This document shows positions 24,107 to 34,191 of a DNA stretch of 51,103 bases, piece after piece. The DNA is from Hyphomicrobiales bacterium (GTDB lineage: Bacteria > Pseudomonadota > Alphaproteobacteria > Rhizobiales > Rhizobiaceae). Every line of letters begins with the position of its first letter. Position 1 is the stretch's first letter. The notes under the pieces were generated by a model. It ran no database searches and was not told the DNA's origin. It worked only from the letters and a program-made list of their open reading frames with translations. The position numbers were made by a program, and so were the translations under genes. The stretch spans positions 1 through 51,103 of the forward strand of contig UCJU01000018.1 of the NCBI GenBank assembly GCA_900472925.1, in the 5' to 3' direction.

Positions 24107-25048
24107 ATGACCAAGGTGAAATGCGCCATCATTGGCTCGGGTAACATCGGTTCGGACTTGATGATCAAGATCATGCGCACATCGAAAAACATCGAGATGG
24201 GCGCGATGGTCGGTATCGACCCGGCTTCGGATGGACTGGCACGAGCACAAAGGCTCGGCATTCCCGTCACCCATGAGGGGATCGAAGGTCTTCTCCGTAT
24301 GCCTGAATATCACGATATCCGGTTGGTCTTCGACGCAACCTCCGCGAAGGCGCACATTGGCAACGACGCTCTTTTGCAGAAAGATGGCAAAAAGGTCATC
24401 GACCTGACGCCAGCTGCGATTGGCCCCTTCACGATCCCGAGCATCAACGGCGATGCCAATGTCAACGAGCCGAACGTCAATATGGTCACCTGTGGCGGAC
24501 AGGCGACCATACCGATGGTTTATGCCGTCAAACGCGCGACTGACCGTGTTGTCTACGGCGAGATTGTCGCATCGATATCGTCACTGTCAGCCGGGCCCGG
24601 CACACGGGCAAATATCGACGAGTTTACCGAAACGACGTCGAAAGCGATCGAGACGCTCGGCGGCGCGGAACGGGGCAAAGCCATCATTATCCTCAATCCG
24701 GCCGAGCCGCCCGTGATCATGCGCGACACTGTATTCGTGCTGTCGCAGGGCGGCGACAGAGACGCAATCGAAGCCTCGATCCTCGATATGGTCAAGACTG
24801 TTCAGGCCTATGTTCCGGGCTATCGTCTCAAGCAAAAGGTGCAGTTCGAGACGATCGGTGACAATGCACCGGTTATAGTGCCAGGCATCGGCCGGGTTTC
24901 GGGATTGAAGACAACGATCTTCCTCGAGGTCGAGGGCGCTGCCCACTACCTTCCAGCCTTCGCCGGTAATCTGGACATCATGACATCCGCCGCATTGCAG
25001 ACCGCTGACCAATGGGCCGCGACTGTTTTGGCAAAGGAGGCCGCATAA
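24107..25048 (+). CDS. mhpF: Acetaldehyde dehydrogenase (acylating)
   Basis: At 313 residues this is the normal length for MhpF/DmpF. It has an NAD motif GSGNIGSDL (10-18), the catalytic Cys in VTCGGQAT (near 130) and the segment [18 protein letters not shown], all diagnostic for the acylating enzyme. It converts acetaldehyde, channelled from the partner aldolase, to acetyl-CoA. Its stop codon shares one base with the aldolase start (TAATG), fitting equimolar synthesis of the aldolase-dehydrogenase complex. The start at 24107 has GGAGGATCC upstream. The longer open frame overlapping mhpD is rejected. Confidence 0.95.
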   Translation: MTKVKCAIIGSGNIGSDLMIKIMRTSKNIEMGAMVGIDPASDGLARAQRLGIPVTHEGIEGLLRMPEYHDIRLVFDATSAKAHIGNDALLQKDGKKVIDLTPAAIGPFTIPSINGDANVNEPNVNMVTCGGQATIPMVYAVKRATDRVVYGEIVASISSLSAGPGTRANIDEFTETTSKAIETLGGAERGKAIIILNPAEPPVIMRDTVFVLSQGGDRDAIEASILDMVKTVQAYVPGYRLKQKVQFETIGDNAPVIVPGIGRVSGLKTTIFLEVEGAAHYLPAFAGNLDIMTSAALQTADQWAATVLAKEAA

Positions 25049-26073
25049 TGGCTCGCGCAAACCTCGACAAGCTCTATATTCAGGACGTCACGCTCCGCGA
25101 CGGCATGCATTCCATCCGCCACCAATATTCCATCGAGCAGGTTCAGACCATAGCCCGTGCTCTCGATGCTGCGAAGGTGGATGCCATCGAAATCACCCAT
25201 GGCGATGGATTGGCCGGATCGACATTCAACTACGGTTTCGGTCTTCACAACGATACAGACTGGATTTCGGCAGTCAGTGAGGTCTGCACACATGCGACCG
25301 TGACCGTCCTGTTGATCCCCGGCATCGGTACAGTCCATGATCTGAAGGAAGCTTATGCCGCGGGGGCAAGATCCGTCAGGATTGCTACGCACTGCACCGA
25401 AGCAGACGTATCCCGCCAGCACATCGAAGCCGCGCGATCCCTTGGAATGGATACCGTCGGCTTTCTGATGATGTCGCACATGGCCGAACCGGAGAAGCTT
25501 CTCGAACAGGCAAAGCTGATGGAAGCCTATGGCGCGGAATGCGTCTATGTGACGGACTCAGCGGGCGCTCTGCTGCCGGAACAATACACACGTCGCGTCA
25601 GGACATTGCGCGATGGCTTGATGCCATCGACGGAAATCGGCGTACACACGCACCACAACCTCACTTTAGGCGTCGCAAACGCAGTTGCAGGTATAGAGGC
25701 CGGCGCTGGTCGAGTAGATGCCTCGCTGGCAGGGATGGGAGCTGGTGCCGGAAATGCACCGCTTGAAGCGCTGATTGCGGTACTGAACCGGAAAGACATT
25801 CACACGGGAACCGATCTGTTCCGGCTCATGGATGCGGCAGACGACATCGTTCGTCCGCTTCAGGACAGACCCGTCCGTGTCGATCGCGAGAGCCTGTCGC
25901 TCGGTTACGCGGGCGTTTACTCCAGCTTCCTGCGTCATGCCGAAAACGCCTCAAGACAATATGGCGTGGATACGCGTGAAATCCTCATCGAACTGGGTCG
26001 GCGAAGGATGGTCGGTGGCCAGGAGGATATGATCGTGGACGTTGCTCTCGATCTTGCGGCAGGCAACGCATAG
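25048..26073 (+). CDS. mhpE: 4-hydroxy-2-oxovalerate aldolase
   Basis: This 341-residue DRE-TIM enzyme has [14 protein letters not shown] (12-25, catalytic Arg and metal Asp), [15 protein letters not shown] (about 197-211, metal histidines) and [12 protein letters not shown]. It splits 4-hydroxy-2-oxovalerate to pyruvate and acetaldehyde and forms a channelling complex with MhpF. The start overlaps the mhpF stop by one base. AAAGGAGGCCGC in the end of mhpF provides the ribosome site, and an earlier in-frame ATG inside mhpF is not needed. Confidence 0.95.
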   Translation: MARANLDKLYIQDVTLRDGMHSIRHQYSIEQVQTIARALDAAKVDAIEITHGDGLAGSTFNYGFGLHNDTDWISAVSEVCTHATVTVLLIPGIGTVHDLKEAYAAGARSVRIATHCTEADVSRQHIEAARSLGMDTVGFLMMSHMAEPEKLLEQAKLMEAYGAECVYVTDSAGALLPEQYTRRVRTLRDGLMPSTEIGVHTHHNLTLGVANAVAGIEAGAGRVDASLAGMGAGAGNAPLEALIAVLNRKDIHTGTDLFRLMDAADDIVRPLQDRPVRVDRESLSLGYAGVYSSFLRHAENASRQYGVDTREILIELGRRRMVGGQEDMIVDVALDLAAGNA

Positions 26074-26187
26074 TGCGCCCAGCTGGCAGCGCCTCTCCGC
26101 GCAAAGTGTAAGAAAGCCACCCTATGTCCAGCGAACCCCTCGGGGCTGCGGGCCAATACGAACGTCTGAAAGCACAGGATTTGAGAC

Positions 26188-27984
26188 ATGACGCAGCGCA
26201 AATTTGATACCGATATTCTCGTTGTCGGAACCGGCCCAATGGGAGCAACCACGGCGCTGGCTCTTGCTCAATATGGCGTACGGGTCCACGCGATCAGCAA
26301 GTGGAACTGGCTGGCCAACACCCCCAGGGCTCACATCACCAATCAACGAACGGTGGAAGCGCTCCGAAGCCTCGGTATTGAAGACGAACTAAGGCAGCAG
26401 GCAACCCCCTGGGACCAGATGGGCGACACCCTGTTCACCACCAGTTTTGCAGGACCGGAAATAGCCAGGTTACAAACATGGGGAACGGGAGACGCCCGCT
26501 ATGGCGATTACATTGGAGCAAGCCCCTGCCCCATGCTCGACATCCCCCAGCCGATCATGGAACCAATTCTTGTCAACGCTGCCGCACGCAGCGGAGCTCA
26601 GATTTCTTTCAACACCGAGTATCTGAGCCATGAACAGGACGAGGACGGCGTGACCGTTCGTCTGCGCAACCTGATCTCCGGTCAGGACTACGAGCAGCGG
26701 GTTCGCTTTCTGGTTGGAGCAGACGGTGCGCGTTCGCAAGTGGCGGAAGATATCAAGCTACCGTTCGAAGGTGTATTGGCCCGTGCTGGCACGGTCTACG
26801 TCCAGTTCAAGGCCGATCTGTCGAAATATGTTGCCCACCGTCCCAGCATCCTGCATTGGATCGTCAATCCCGAAGCCGGGTTCGGCGAGATCGGAATGGG
26901 CCTGCTGCGGGCGGTCAAGCCATGGACGGAATGGATCGCTGGCTGGGGCTTCGACATGTCGAAAGGGAATCCGGATCTCAGCTTTGAAAATGCCCTTGAA
27001 AAAATCAGGATCCTTGTCGGCGACCCGTCGCTCGAATGCAAGATCATGTCGGTGTCGCCTTGGTATGTAAATCAGCAATATGCGGTGGAATACTCGAAGG
27101 GCCGCGTTTTTTGTGGCGGAGATGCCGTCCACCGTCACCCGCCTTCAAGCGGACTTGGCCTGAATACATCAGTGCAAGACGGGTTCAACCTTGCCTGGAA
27201 GTTGGCCTACGTGGTCAAGGAGTACGCCGAGCTCGGATTTCTGTCATCCTACGGTGACGAAAGAGCGCCTGTCGGACGTCAGATCGTGGAGCGGGCCAAT
27301 CAATCCCGCGTCGACTATGCACCGATCCGTTCGGCATTCTACGGCAAACCCTCCGGGATCACAGGCACCCTTGATCAATACCTCAACAGGTTCTTCGCGC
27401 CGGATGCGGAAGGCATCGAGGCTCGACAGAAAATGATCGATGCCATGGAACTCAAGGACTACGAGTTCAACGCCGAAGGTACCGAGATGAACCAGCGCTA
27501 CATCTCTACGGCTCTCATCGCCGAAGAGCAGCCCGAAGAATGGCTTCGCGACAAACAACTCTTCCATCAACCGAGTTCACGTCCCGGTGCGAAGATACCT
27601 CACGCATGGCTTGTCGGGCCCGATGGCAAACGCATCTCGACGATCGACGTCGTGGGGGACGGTCATTTCACTGTTCTGACGGGAATTTCGGGTGAGGCGT
27701 GGGAACAAGCCGTCCAATCGCTTGGACTGCCATATCTTCGCTGCATCCGTGTCGGTGCCGGTCGCTACTCCGACCCGTATTTCTATTGGGCGCGGATCCG
27801 CGAGATCGAGGAAGGTGGCGCATTGCTGGTTCGCCCGGACGGAGTGGTGGCATGGCGGCATAAGCAGTCTGTCGCAGCGCCGCAGGATGCCGGTGAGCAC
27901 CTTTCCACTGCGCTAGAAGCGGTCCTTGGACGCACGAAAACCGCAATAAGAAACAGCGTAGGTGCAACAGGCGCCGCCGCATAA
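26188..27984 (+). CDS. FAD-dependent phenol hydroxylase, 2,4-dichlorophenol 6-monooxygenase (TfdB)-like
   Basis: This 598-residue flavoprotein has the length of TfdB. It has VVGTGPMGATTALAL (11-25), a central GADGARS (about 178-184), the FAD motif GGDAVHRHPPSSGLGLNTSVQD near 310 and the C-terminal thioredoxin-like domain with VRPDGVVAWR. It should ortho-hydroxylate a phenol to a catechol for the dioxygenase at 21.1 kb. Chlorophenol specificity cannot be claimed. No chlorocatechol intradiol genes are nearby, and a meta pathway is present instead. It sits between mhpE and the Liv-type importer, in the same orientation, and is probably part of the operon. Confidence 0.87.
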   Translation: MTQRKFDTDILVVGTGPMGATTALALAQYGVRVHAISKWNWLANTPRAHITNQRTVEALRSLGIEDELRQQATPWDQMGDTLFTTSFAGPEIARLQTWGTGDARYGDYIGASPCPMLDIPQPIMEPILVNAAARSGAQISFNTEYLSHEQDEDGVTVRLRNLISGQDYEQRVRFLVGADGARSQVAEDIKLPFEGVLARAGTVYVQFKADLSKYVAHRPSILHWIVNPEAGFGEIGMGLLRAVKPWTEWIAGWGFDMSKGNPDLSFENALEKIRILVGDPSLECKIMSVSPWYVNQQYAVEYSKGRVFCGGDAVHRHPPSSGLGLNTSVQDGFNLAWKLAYVVKEYAELGFLSSYGDERAPVGRQIVERANQSRVDYAPIRSAFYGKPSGITGTLDQYLNRFFAPDAEGIEARQKMIDAMELKDYEFNAEGTEMNQRYISTALIAEEQPEEWLRDKQLFHQPSSRPGAKIPHAWLVGPDGKRISTIDVVGDGHFTVLTGISGEAWEQAVQSLGLPYLRCIRVGAGRYSDPYFYWARIREIEEGGALLVRPDGVVAWRHKQSVAAPQDAGEHLSTALEAVLGRTKTAIRNSVGATGAAA

Positions 27985-28018
27985 ACAGAGCCGGAGGAGG
28001 CTCGAGGAGGAGAAGTCT

Positions 28019-29161
28019 ATGACAATGGTAAAACCTTTGCTGGCACTGGGAATGCTGGTTAGTTCCACAGCACTGGCTCATGCGGATGTATCCGTATGTG
28101 CGCTGCTCTCCATCACCGGGCCCGCGTCCGCGCTTGGAGCGCCACAGCAAAACTCCGTGCAGTTCATGCCCAAGGAGATCCAGGGCAAGGCCGTACGCTA
28201 CACTGTCCTCGATGACGCGACCGATCCCGGTGCCGCAACGCAAAGCGCGCGAAAATGCCTTTCCGAACAGAAGGCTGACATCCTGATAGGAGGAGCCGCA
28301 ACGCCTGTGGCAAGCGCTCTGGCAGCGGTCGCTGCAGAAACGGAAACGCCCTTTCTGGCAATCGGTCCTGTCACCACCAAAGACGCGCAGTTTAAATGGA
28401 CCTTTGTCGTACCACAGCCTGTGAGCCTGATGGCGTCCGCCGTCGCTGAGCACATGAAGGCGGCAGGCATCAAGACGATAGGTGTCATCGGCTATAGCGA
28501 CGCGTATGGCGATCTTTGGCTCAATGCCATCACCCCGTTGCTGAAGAGCGCGGGTATAGCGATTGGCCCTGTTGAGCGTTTCGCTCGCAATGATACCAGC
28601 GTTGCCGCTCAGGCGCTGAAAGTCGCATCGGCGAGACCGGATGCGGTTCTCGTTGTCGCTTCGGGTGCTCCCGCAGCCGGTCCCAATCTCGCGCTTGCTG
28701 ACCGCGGTTACGCAGGCGTGATATACCATACGCACGGCTCCGCGAGCCCGGCCTTTCTCAAGGTCGCGGGGCCCGTGGGCAATGGCACCCTTCTCCCGGT
28801 CGGACCGGTTGTTGTGGCGTCCCAACTCGAAGACTCCAATCCGGCAAAGGCGCCGGCGGTTAAATATACGGCTCAATACGATGCCGTATATGGTCCGGGA
28901 TCGGTTTCACCATTTGGTGGATACCTCATCGATTCAGGCACTGTCATCGTCGCTGCAGCCACTCCCGTGCTGGAATCAGGTCTTGAACCTGGCACCAAGG
29001 AATTCAGGACAGCGCTGAGGGCCGCGCTCGAAAACCTGAACAATGTTCCCGGCGTGCATGGAGCCTATAGCGCCTCGGCAACCAATCATGACCTGTCCAA
29101 TAGCACGGCCAGTCGAGTGATGGCTGTTGTAGAGAACGGCAAGTTTAACATCGCAAGGTAG
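28019..29161 (+). CDS. Liv-type periplasmic substrate-binding protein
   Basis: This 380-residue protein has a signal peptide (about 1-22, ending ALAHA) and a type I periplasmic binding fold like LivK: SVCALLSITGPASALGAPQQN at the N-terminus, a central GVIGYSDAYGDLW, and a GGYLIDSG segment near the C-terminus. The group that accompanies aromatic catabolic operons binds aromatic acids or phenolics rather than branched amino acids. That role is inferred here from position. Two strong GGAGGAGG-type sequences precede the ATG. A hairpin follows the gene, as often seen after highly expressed binding proteins. Confidence 0.87.
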   Translation: MTMVKPLLALGMLVSSTALAHADVSVCALLSITGPASALGAPQQNSVQFMPKEIQGKAVRYTVLDDATDPGAATQSARKCLSEQKADILIGGAATPVASALAAVAAETETPFLAIGPVTTKDAQFKWTFVVPQPVSLMASAVAEHMKAAGIKTIGVIGYSDAYGDLWLNAITPLLKSAGIAIGPVERFARNDTSVAAQALKVASARPDAVLVVASGAPAAGPNLALADRGYAGVIYHTHGSASPAFLKVAGPVGNGTLLPVGPVVVASQLEDSNPAKAPAVKYTAQYDAVYGPGSVSPFGGYLIDSGTVIVAAATPVLESGLEPGTKEFRTALRAALENLNNVPGVHGAYSASATNHDLSNSTASRVMAVVENGKFNIAR

Positions 29162-29168
29162 GAGCAAT

Positions 29169-29196
29169 GGTGGAGGCGGCACTGCCAGCCTCCACC
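29169..29196 (+). promoter_or_regulatory. Intercistronic hairpin after binding-protein gene
   Basis: A perfect 9-bp stem, GGTGGAGGC / GCCTCCACC, has a 10-base loop. It lies between the binding-protein and permease genes. There is no T-run, so it more likely stabilises the upstream mRNA or gives partial attenuation than full termination. Confidence 0.55.
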
Positions 29197-29247
29197 CATC
29201 TCCCACGCGCGTGAAACCGGTGCCTATACCCGGTCGATGGAGACGAA

Positions 29248-30282
29248 ATGGATTTTGATATCGCCCTCTTCCTGACGCAGGACGGCCTCGTCAGCGGCGC
29301 GATCTACGCCCTTGTCGGCGTGGCTCTGGTGCTTATCTTCATGCTTACACGCATCATCGCTGTCTTCCTGGGAGAGTTCATCGCCTACAGCGCTCTGACC
29401 TATATTACCCTGCAAAACGATCTCGTTCCGCAGGTGATCTGGCTGACTCTGATATGCGGCCTAGCGGCGGGCGCTATGAGATTCTACTCCCGCCGGGGCC
29501 AAATTGGACGCGCAGAAGCGCTACGCCTCATCATGATCTATGCCCTCTTTCCGGCGATTTTGACATGTGCCACAATCTACCTTGCGCCGATCTCGATGCC
29601 AACAGGTGCGGATATCGCTCTCACGTTTCTGATCGTGGTCCCACTGGCAAGCTATCTCTACACGATCGTCTATAGGCCAGTTGCCGATTCCTCCGTGCTA
29701 GTGCTGCTGATCGTTTCCATGGGCGTGCATATGGCGTTGCTTGGTCTGGGACTGGTTTTCTTCGGCCCTGACGGTTTGCGCGCGTCTCCCCTTGCATCCG
29801 GAAATATCACTTTCGGTGATATCCGCGTCACGGGACAGCAGATCGTCATCCTGATTGCTGCAATCGTGGTTATGTCGGCTTTGCGGATGTTTTTTGGTAA
29901 AACCTATCAGGGCACAGCCTTGCGAGCGACTGCAGTCAACCGGCTCGGTGCGCAACTTGTCGGTATTCCACCTGCTCTTGCAGGGCAACTATCCTTCATC
30001 ATCGCAGCATTCATCGGCAGCCTGTGCGGAGTATTGATCAGCCCCGTGACAACCATCTACTATGATACGGGGTTCAACATCGCGCTCAAGGGTTTCGTTG
30101 CCGCCGTCATTGGAGCGCTCGCTAGCTTTCCGATCACGGCAATGGCGGCCATCGGTGTCGGGGTGCTGGAATCTTTCGCATCCTTCACTGCCAGCCAGTA
30201 CAAGGAAGTGATCACGTTCGGGCTCATCATTCCCGCGTTGTTGCTTCGCTCATTCTTCACAGCAGAAGAGGATCACGATTGA
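29248..30282 (+). CDS. Liv-type ABC permease (LivH-like)
   Basis: This 344-residue inner-membrane protein has about eight to nine hydrophobic helices. The N-terminal GLVSGAIYALVGVALVLIF and the coupling segment ALRATAVNRLGAQLVGI are typical of the LivH branch. It would form the transmembrane channel with the next gene's N-terminal domain. GGAGACGAA precedes the ATG. Its TGA overlaps the next start by four bases (ATGA). The C-terminal end is slightly longer than in LivH. Confidence 0.87.
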   Translation: MDFDIALFLTQDGLVSGAIYALVGVALVLIFMLTRIIAVFLGEFIAYSALTYITLQNDLVPQVIWLTLICGLAAGAMRFYSRRGQIGRAEALRLIMIYALFPAILTCATIYLAPISMPTGADIALTFLIVVPLASYLYTIVYRPVADSSVLVLLIVSMGVHMALLGLGLVFFGPDGLRASPLASGNITFGDIRVTGQQIVILIAAIVVMSALRMFFGKTYQGTALRATAVNRLGAQLVGIPPALAGQLSFIIAAFIGSLCGVLISPVTTIYYDTGFNIALKGFVAAVIGALASFPITAMAAIGVGVLESFASFTASQYKEVITFGLIIPALLLRSFFTAEEDHD

Positions 30283-32057
30283 TGTCACCCCTTGCTCGTT
30301 CTTTGGCACTGGTGGCCGCACTGGCAACTCTGCTGGTCCCGCTCTATGCGCCATCCGACTCGATCGCCCTTTTGGCATGTTACATCGGAATGGCTTCGCT
30401 GATCGCTATCGGTCTCGTCGTGCTGACTGGCGTCGGCGGCATGACGTCTTTTGGCCAGGCTGCACTTATGGGCATTGGATCGTACACCACAGCAATCCTC
30501 TGCCTGAATTTTGGATGGTCGGCATGGGCAGCGCTACCCGTGGCACTTGCGTTGACTGGCCTGGTTTCATTCATAGTGGGCATTATGACAGTCAGATTGT
30601 CCGGCCACTTCCTTCCACTCGGAACCATCGCGTGGGGACTTGCGCTTTACTACTATTTCGGCGCATCCGAATTCCTCGGCGGATACGGCGGTCTCTCCGG
30701 CATACCGCCCTTGTCCATCGGGTCGGTTTCGCTCATTGAACCGCGTGACTTTTATCCGGTCATATGGGTAGCGGTGGCAATCGTTGTAATCATCACGATC
30801 AATCTGCTGGATTCGCGCCCCGGCCGGGTTATCAGATCGTTGCGAAGTGGCAGGACCGTCGTGGAGGCGTTCGGTGCAAGCACCTCGCGGCTCAAGCTGT
30901 TCGTTTTCATCTACGCGGGCGTTCTCGCGGGGCTTTCTGGCTGGCTATACGCTCTTTTCCTGCGAGCCGTCAGTTCCTCCACGTTTGGCCTGAGCCCCGG
31001 GATAGAATATCTGTTGATGGCAGTCATCGGTGGTGCGGGTAATGTATTTGGGGCCATATTCGGAGCCGCCGCGGTGATCCTCGGCAAAAATTATCTTCAG
31101 GATTTTTTGCCGTTGATTTTTGGAAGCAGCGGCAACTACCACATCATCGTCTTCGGCATGGTCCTCGTTCTGCTTCTCGTGCGTTCGCCCGACGGAATAT
31201 GGCCGATGATCATGCGCCGTCTGACGCATGCCAATCCCTTTCTCCACAAACGCCGCCCACAGTCGCAAGCGCTGGAGAGGTCCGAAAAGCCGCACGCCGG
31301 AAATGTCATCCTCAAGGTCCAGGCACTGGAGAAACGGTACGGTGGCCTTGTTGCGGTAAACAACGTGGATTTTGAGGTCGCTGCAGGATCTATCGTTGGG
31401 CTGATCGGGCCAAACGGTGCGGGAAAGAGCACCACGTTCAATTTGATCACAGGGATTGTCCGTCCCAGCAGTGGCGAAGTGAATTTTCTGGGTGAGTCTC
31501 TTGGTCAAATGAGCTCACGGGCCATCGCCCGCAGACGCATCGCGCGGACATTTCAGCATGTAAAACTTGTCAACGACATGTCGGTTCTGGAAAACGTGGC
31601 GGTTGGGGGGCATCTGCGCAGTTCGGCTGGACCATTGCGCAGCATGCTGTGGCTGAACCGAAGGGAAGAAGCGCGAATTAAGGGTGAGGCAATGTCAGCG
31701 CTCGAACGGGTAGGCTTAGCCGATCTCGCCTTCCAGGAGACGGGCTCACTCGCCCTTGGGCAGATGCGTGTGGTGGAAATTGCCCGTGCATTGTGCATGG
31801 ACCCGGTTCTGTTGTTGCTGGATGAGCCAGCCGCAGGCCTTCGCTTTCGGGAAAAACAGGCACTTCTCAATCTCTTGCGCTCTCTTGCCAGTGAAGGCGT
31901 GGCAATCCTGATCGTCGAACATGACATGCAATTCGTCATGGACCTCACAGACCGACTGATCGTGTTGAATTTTGGAACCAAGCTTGCCGAAGGCCCTCCC
32001 GACCTGATCCAAAAAAATCCGGACGTGTTGGCCGCTTATCTGGGTGTGGAAGAATGA
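30279..32057 (+). CDS. Fused Liv-type permease and ATPase (LivM-LivG)
   Basis: This 592-residue fusion has residues 1-310 as a LivM-like permease (GLVVLTGVGGMTSFGQAALM near 45-65, several helices) and 345-592 as a LivG-like ATPase. The ATPase has Walker A GPNGAGKST near 376, signature LALGQMRVVEIARAL near 490 and Walker B LLLLDEPAAGL near 510. The signature is LALGQ rather than LSGGQ, as in some fused LivMG proteins. A linker rich in Arg, His and Lys joins them. Fusions of this type occur in aromatic-compound importers of alpha- and betaproteobacteria. Four-base overlaps with both neighbours show tight coupling. Confidence 0.9.
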   Translation: MMSPLARSLALVAALATLLVPLYAPSDSIALLACYIGMASLIAIGLVVLTGVGGMTSFGQAALMGIGSYTTAILCLNFGWSAWAALPVALALTGLVSFIVGIMTVRLSGHFLPLGTIAWGLALYYYFGASEFLGGYGGLSGIPPLSIGSVSLIEPRDFYPVIWVAVAIVVIITINLLDSRPGRVIRSLRSGRTVVEAFGASTSRLKLFVFIYAGVLAGLSGWLYALFLRAVSSSTFGLSPGIEYLLMAVIGGAGNVFGAIFGAAAVILGKNYLQDFLPLIFGSSGNYHIIVFGMVLVLLLVRSPDGIWPMIMRRLTHANPFLHKRRPQSQALERSEKPHAGNVILKVQALEKRYGGLVAVNNVDFEVAAGSIVGLIGPNGAGKSTTFNLITGIVRPSSGEVNFLGESLGQMSSRAIARRRIARTFQHVKLVNDMSVLENVAVGGHLRSSAGPLRSMLWLNRREEARIKGEAMSALERVGLADLAFQETGSLALGQMRVVEIARALCMDPVLLLLDEPAAGLRFREKQALLNLLRSLASEGVAILIVEHDMQFVMDLTDRLIVLNFGTKLAEGPPDLIQKNPDVLAAYLGVEE

Positions 32058-32791
32058 TCATGTTGCCTTTAGCGCTACAAGTCCGTGATGCGACCGTACG
32101 ATACGGCGTTGTGCCTGCGGTTACGAATCTTTCTCTCGAACTAGCAAAGGGGCAGATCACCACGATCATCGGAGCCAACGGTGCCGGTAAATCCACCTTA
32201 TTGAATGCCATTGCCGGGATATTGCCGTTGGAGGGATCTGTTGCTTTCTTCGGGCAAGATATCGGCAAGCACTCGGTCGAACAGCGCGTGGCCGATGGCC
32301 TCATCCTCATCCCCGAGCGCCGGGAGCTTTTCGGCAGCATGACCGTCGAAGAGAACCTTCTTCTTGGAGGATACACTCAACGCGCACATATCCGCACAAT
32401 CATGGAAGGAATCTACGAGGATTTCCCCCGACTGAAGGAAAGGCGTAAACAGGAAGCAGCCACGCTGTCCGGCGGAGAACGGCAAATGCTTGCGATGGGG
32501 CGGGCCATGATGGCTAAGCCCAAGGTCTTGCTGATGGATGAGCCCAGCCTCGGGCTTGCGCCCCTGATTGTCCGAGAAATTCTCGACATTGTCGTCAGGC
32601 TAAAAGACCTCGGCGTTTCCATTCTCCTCGTTGAGCAGAATGCCAGAGCGGCCCTGAGAATTGCCGACATGGCGTATGTCATGGAAAATGGCCAATGCAT
32701 CCTCGCGGGAACGGCAGCCGAAGTCTCCGCCAATCCGAGAATAGAGCAGATCTATCTGGGCCACCACACCCCCGCTTCAGCAGGAGACTGA
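32054..32791 (+). CDS. Liv-type ABC ATPase (LivF-like)
   Basis: This 245-residue ATPase has Walker A GANGAGKST (about 40-48), Q-loop near 85, signature LSGGERQMLAMGRAM (about 138-152), Walker B VLLMDEPSLGLAP (about 158-170) and H-loop VEQN, the usual Liv variant. The last residues, PRIEQIYLG, also survive in a decayed copy near 50 kb. It completes the importer (binding protein, LivH, LivMG, LivF). No terminator was recognised in the 180 bases before the next gene. Confidence 0.92.
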   Translation: MIMLPLALQVRDATVRYGVVPAVTNLSLELAKGQITTIIGANGAGKSTLLNAIAGILPLEGSVAFFGQDIGKHSVEQRVADGLILIPERRELFGSMTVEENLLLGGYTQRAHIRTIMEGIYEDFPRLKERRKQEAATLSGGERQMLAMGRAMMAKPKVLLMDEPSLGLAPLIVREILDIVVRLKDLGVSILLVEQNARAALRIADMAYVMENGQCILAGTAAEVSANPRIEQIYLGHHTPASAGD

Positions 32792-32972
32792 CAAAAACAC
32801 AAGATCGATGCGTCTAGAAAGCCTTGTGCGTAAATGCGGCGATGTTGCCTGAGACGATTTCAGCGATAGCAGGCGTCGGGCCTTCTCCAGGCAAACACAG
32901 GGTGGGTTCAATACCTGCCTCGTCGCGCCGCGTGTGCTCCAGGCTTATAACGCCGATCATTCGTCGATACCA

Positions 32973-33905
32973 TCAAGTATCGCTAGCGCCCTTTTGAATA
33001 TCCCAATATGGGTGGGGGCCGAAACGCTTGACAAGAAAGTCGATGAAGTTGCGCACCTTGGGCGGCAAAAACTTGCGATTCGGATAAACGGCAAATACCC
33101 CGAGCTCGTCCGTTTCCCAGTCGGAAAGAATGCGTACGAGTTTCCCTTCACGTAACGCCTCAAAGATCTGAAAATCCGGCTGGAGTGTTACCCCGAGATC
33201 TTCAGCCGCGGCATTGCGCAAGATATCGCCACTGTTGGCGCGCAAACCACCGGAAACGACAATCCTTCGCTCTACGCCATTGCGTCTGAAGCGCCATTCG
33301 TTTGGTGAACTGACATAGGCATAGGTGAGACAATGGTGTTGGACGAGATCCTCGGGCACTCTCGGCACTCCATACTTCTTCAAATAACCAGGGGAGGCGG
33401 ACGCCACGAGGCGAGCGCGCGCGAGCTTGCGTGCAACGAGTCCATCGTCAATCCTTGATGCGACGCGGATCGCGAGGTCAAAACCTTCCTCAATCAGGTC
33501 GACCACCCGGTCGTTGAGTGTAACATCGACCTGGACCCCCGGATATTGCTGCAGGTACTCCGTGATCGCCGAGCCCAAATGACGGGCGCCAAACGCATTC
33601 GAGGAGCTGACTCTCAAAATTCCGCGGGGAACGGAAACTCCACGCGCTACAGAATTCTCGGCCTCCGCGATCATGATCAAGACCTGGTTGGCCCTCTGAT
33701 TATAGTCGTTGCCCGCCTCCGTGAGCGAGAGCTTGCGCGTGGTCCGATTAAGTAACCGAACACCAAGATGCTCTTCGAGTTGCGCCACGTAACGCGTGGC
33801 CATGCCTCGCGACAAATCGAGTTTGTCCGCGGCGCCGGCGAAGCTCCCAGCTTCGACCACTGCTGTAAAAACTCGCATGCAAGCTACGATATCAACCGAC
33901 ATCAT
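32973..33905 (-). CDS. LysR-family regulator
   Basis: This 310-residue LysR protein belongs to the YafC/CrgA-like group. It has an N-terminal winged helix (CMRVFTAVVEAGSFAGAADKLDLSRGMATRYVAQLEEHLG in segments, about 8-50) and a periplasmic-binding-type effector domain (VQVDVTLNDRVVDLIEEGFDLAIRV). It is divergent from the isochorismatase-like gene across 286 bases and probably controls it, as is usual for LysR genes. A quinone or phenolic effector would fit the pirin and reductase neighbours, but this is speculative. Confidence 0.88.
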   Translation of the reverse strand: MMSVDIVACMRVFTAVVEAGSFAGAADKLDLSRGMATRYVAQLEEHLGVRLLNRTTRKLSLTEAGNDYNQRANQVLIMIAEAENSVARGVSVPRGILRVSSSNAFGARHLGSAITEYLQQYPGVQVDVTLNDRVVDLIEEGFDLAIRVASRIDDGLVARKLARARLVASASPGYLKKYGVPRVPEDLVQHHCLTYAYVSSPNEWRFRRNGVERRIVVSGGLRANSGDILRNAAAEDLGVTLQPDFQIFEALREGKLVRILSDWETDELGVFAVYPNRKFLPPKVRNFIDFLVKRFGPHPYWDIQKGASDT

Positions 33906-34191
33906 TGTTCCATTAAATCAAATAGTAAATTGATACTTTGCAGGTTTATCTCATGCTGCGCAACTGATTAGATGCGGCCATCGCTTGCAGAAAGCGTCAT
34001 GACTGAGACCAAAAACAATCTTCAAAGCGCGAAGGCGAGGACTCTGGCCGCAATTTTCTCTGGCATGCCTTGGGTTGGAGTGCCGCAGTTGCGGCGGACA
34101 TCCAGAATGCACTCGGGGCAGTCGTGGTCGAGCGTGCGCCTCTACAGCTTGATAAGGCTCATTTAAAAATATCAATCGATAGGAGAACCAA
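33906..34191. other. Divergent promoter region with an open, possibly decayed frame
   Basis: The 286-base spacer between LysR and the isochorismatase-like gene must hold both promoters. I could not place boxes with confidence. One plus-strand frame stays open from 34007 for 62 codons. Its TGA overlaps the ATG of the next gene, and it has an alanine-rich stretch (AVAADIQNALGAVVVERAPL) that looks protein-like. It has no start codon with a ribosome site. It may be the 3' remnant of a lost gene. Confidence 0.3.

Noticed and set aside
26188..27984. A chlorophenol-degradation operon
   Set aside because: The hydroxylase is TfdB-like, but no intradiol chlorocatechol dioxygenase, cycloisomerase or maleylacetate reductase is present. 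A meta pathway fits better.
27668..28876. A 402-codon minus-strand frame opposite the TfdB-like and binding-protein genes
   Set aside because: It is the antisense of two well-supported genes, has no family features and is rich in Arg, His and Cys as expected for a shadow frame.
32812..32819. TCTAGAAA after livF, and TTCTAGA-like strings inside genes at about 10045 and 47435, as operators
   Set aside because: They are imperfect and either intragenic or lack nearby promoter boxes, so they were not counted in the regulon.
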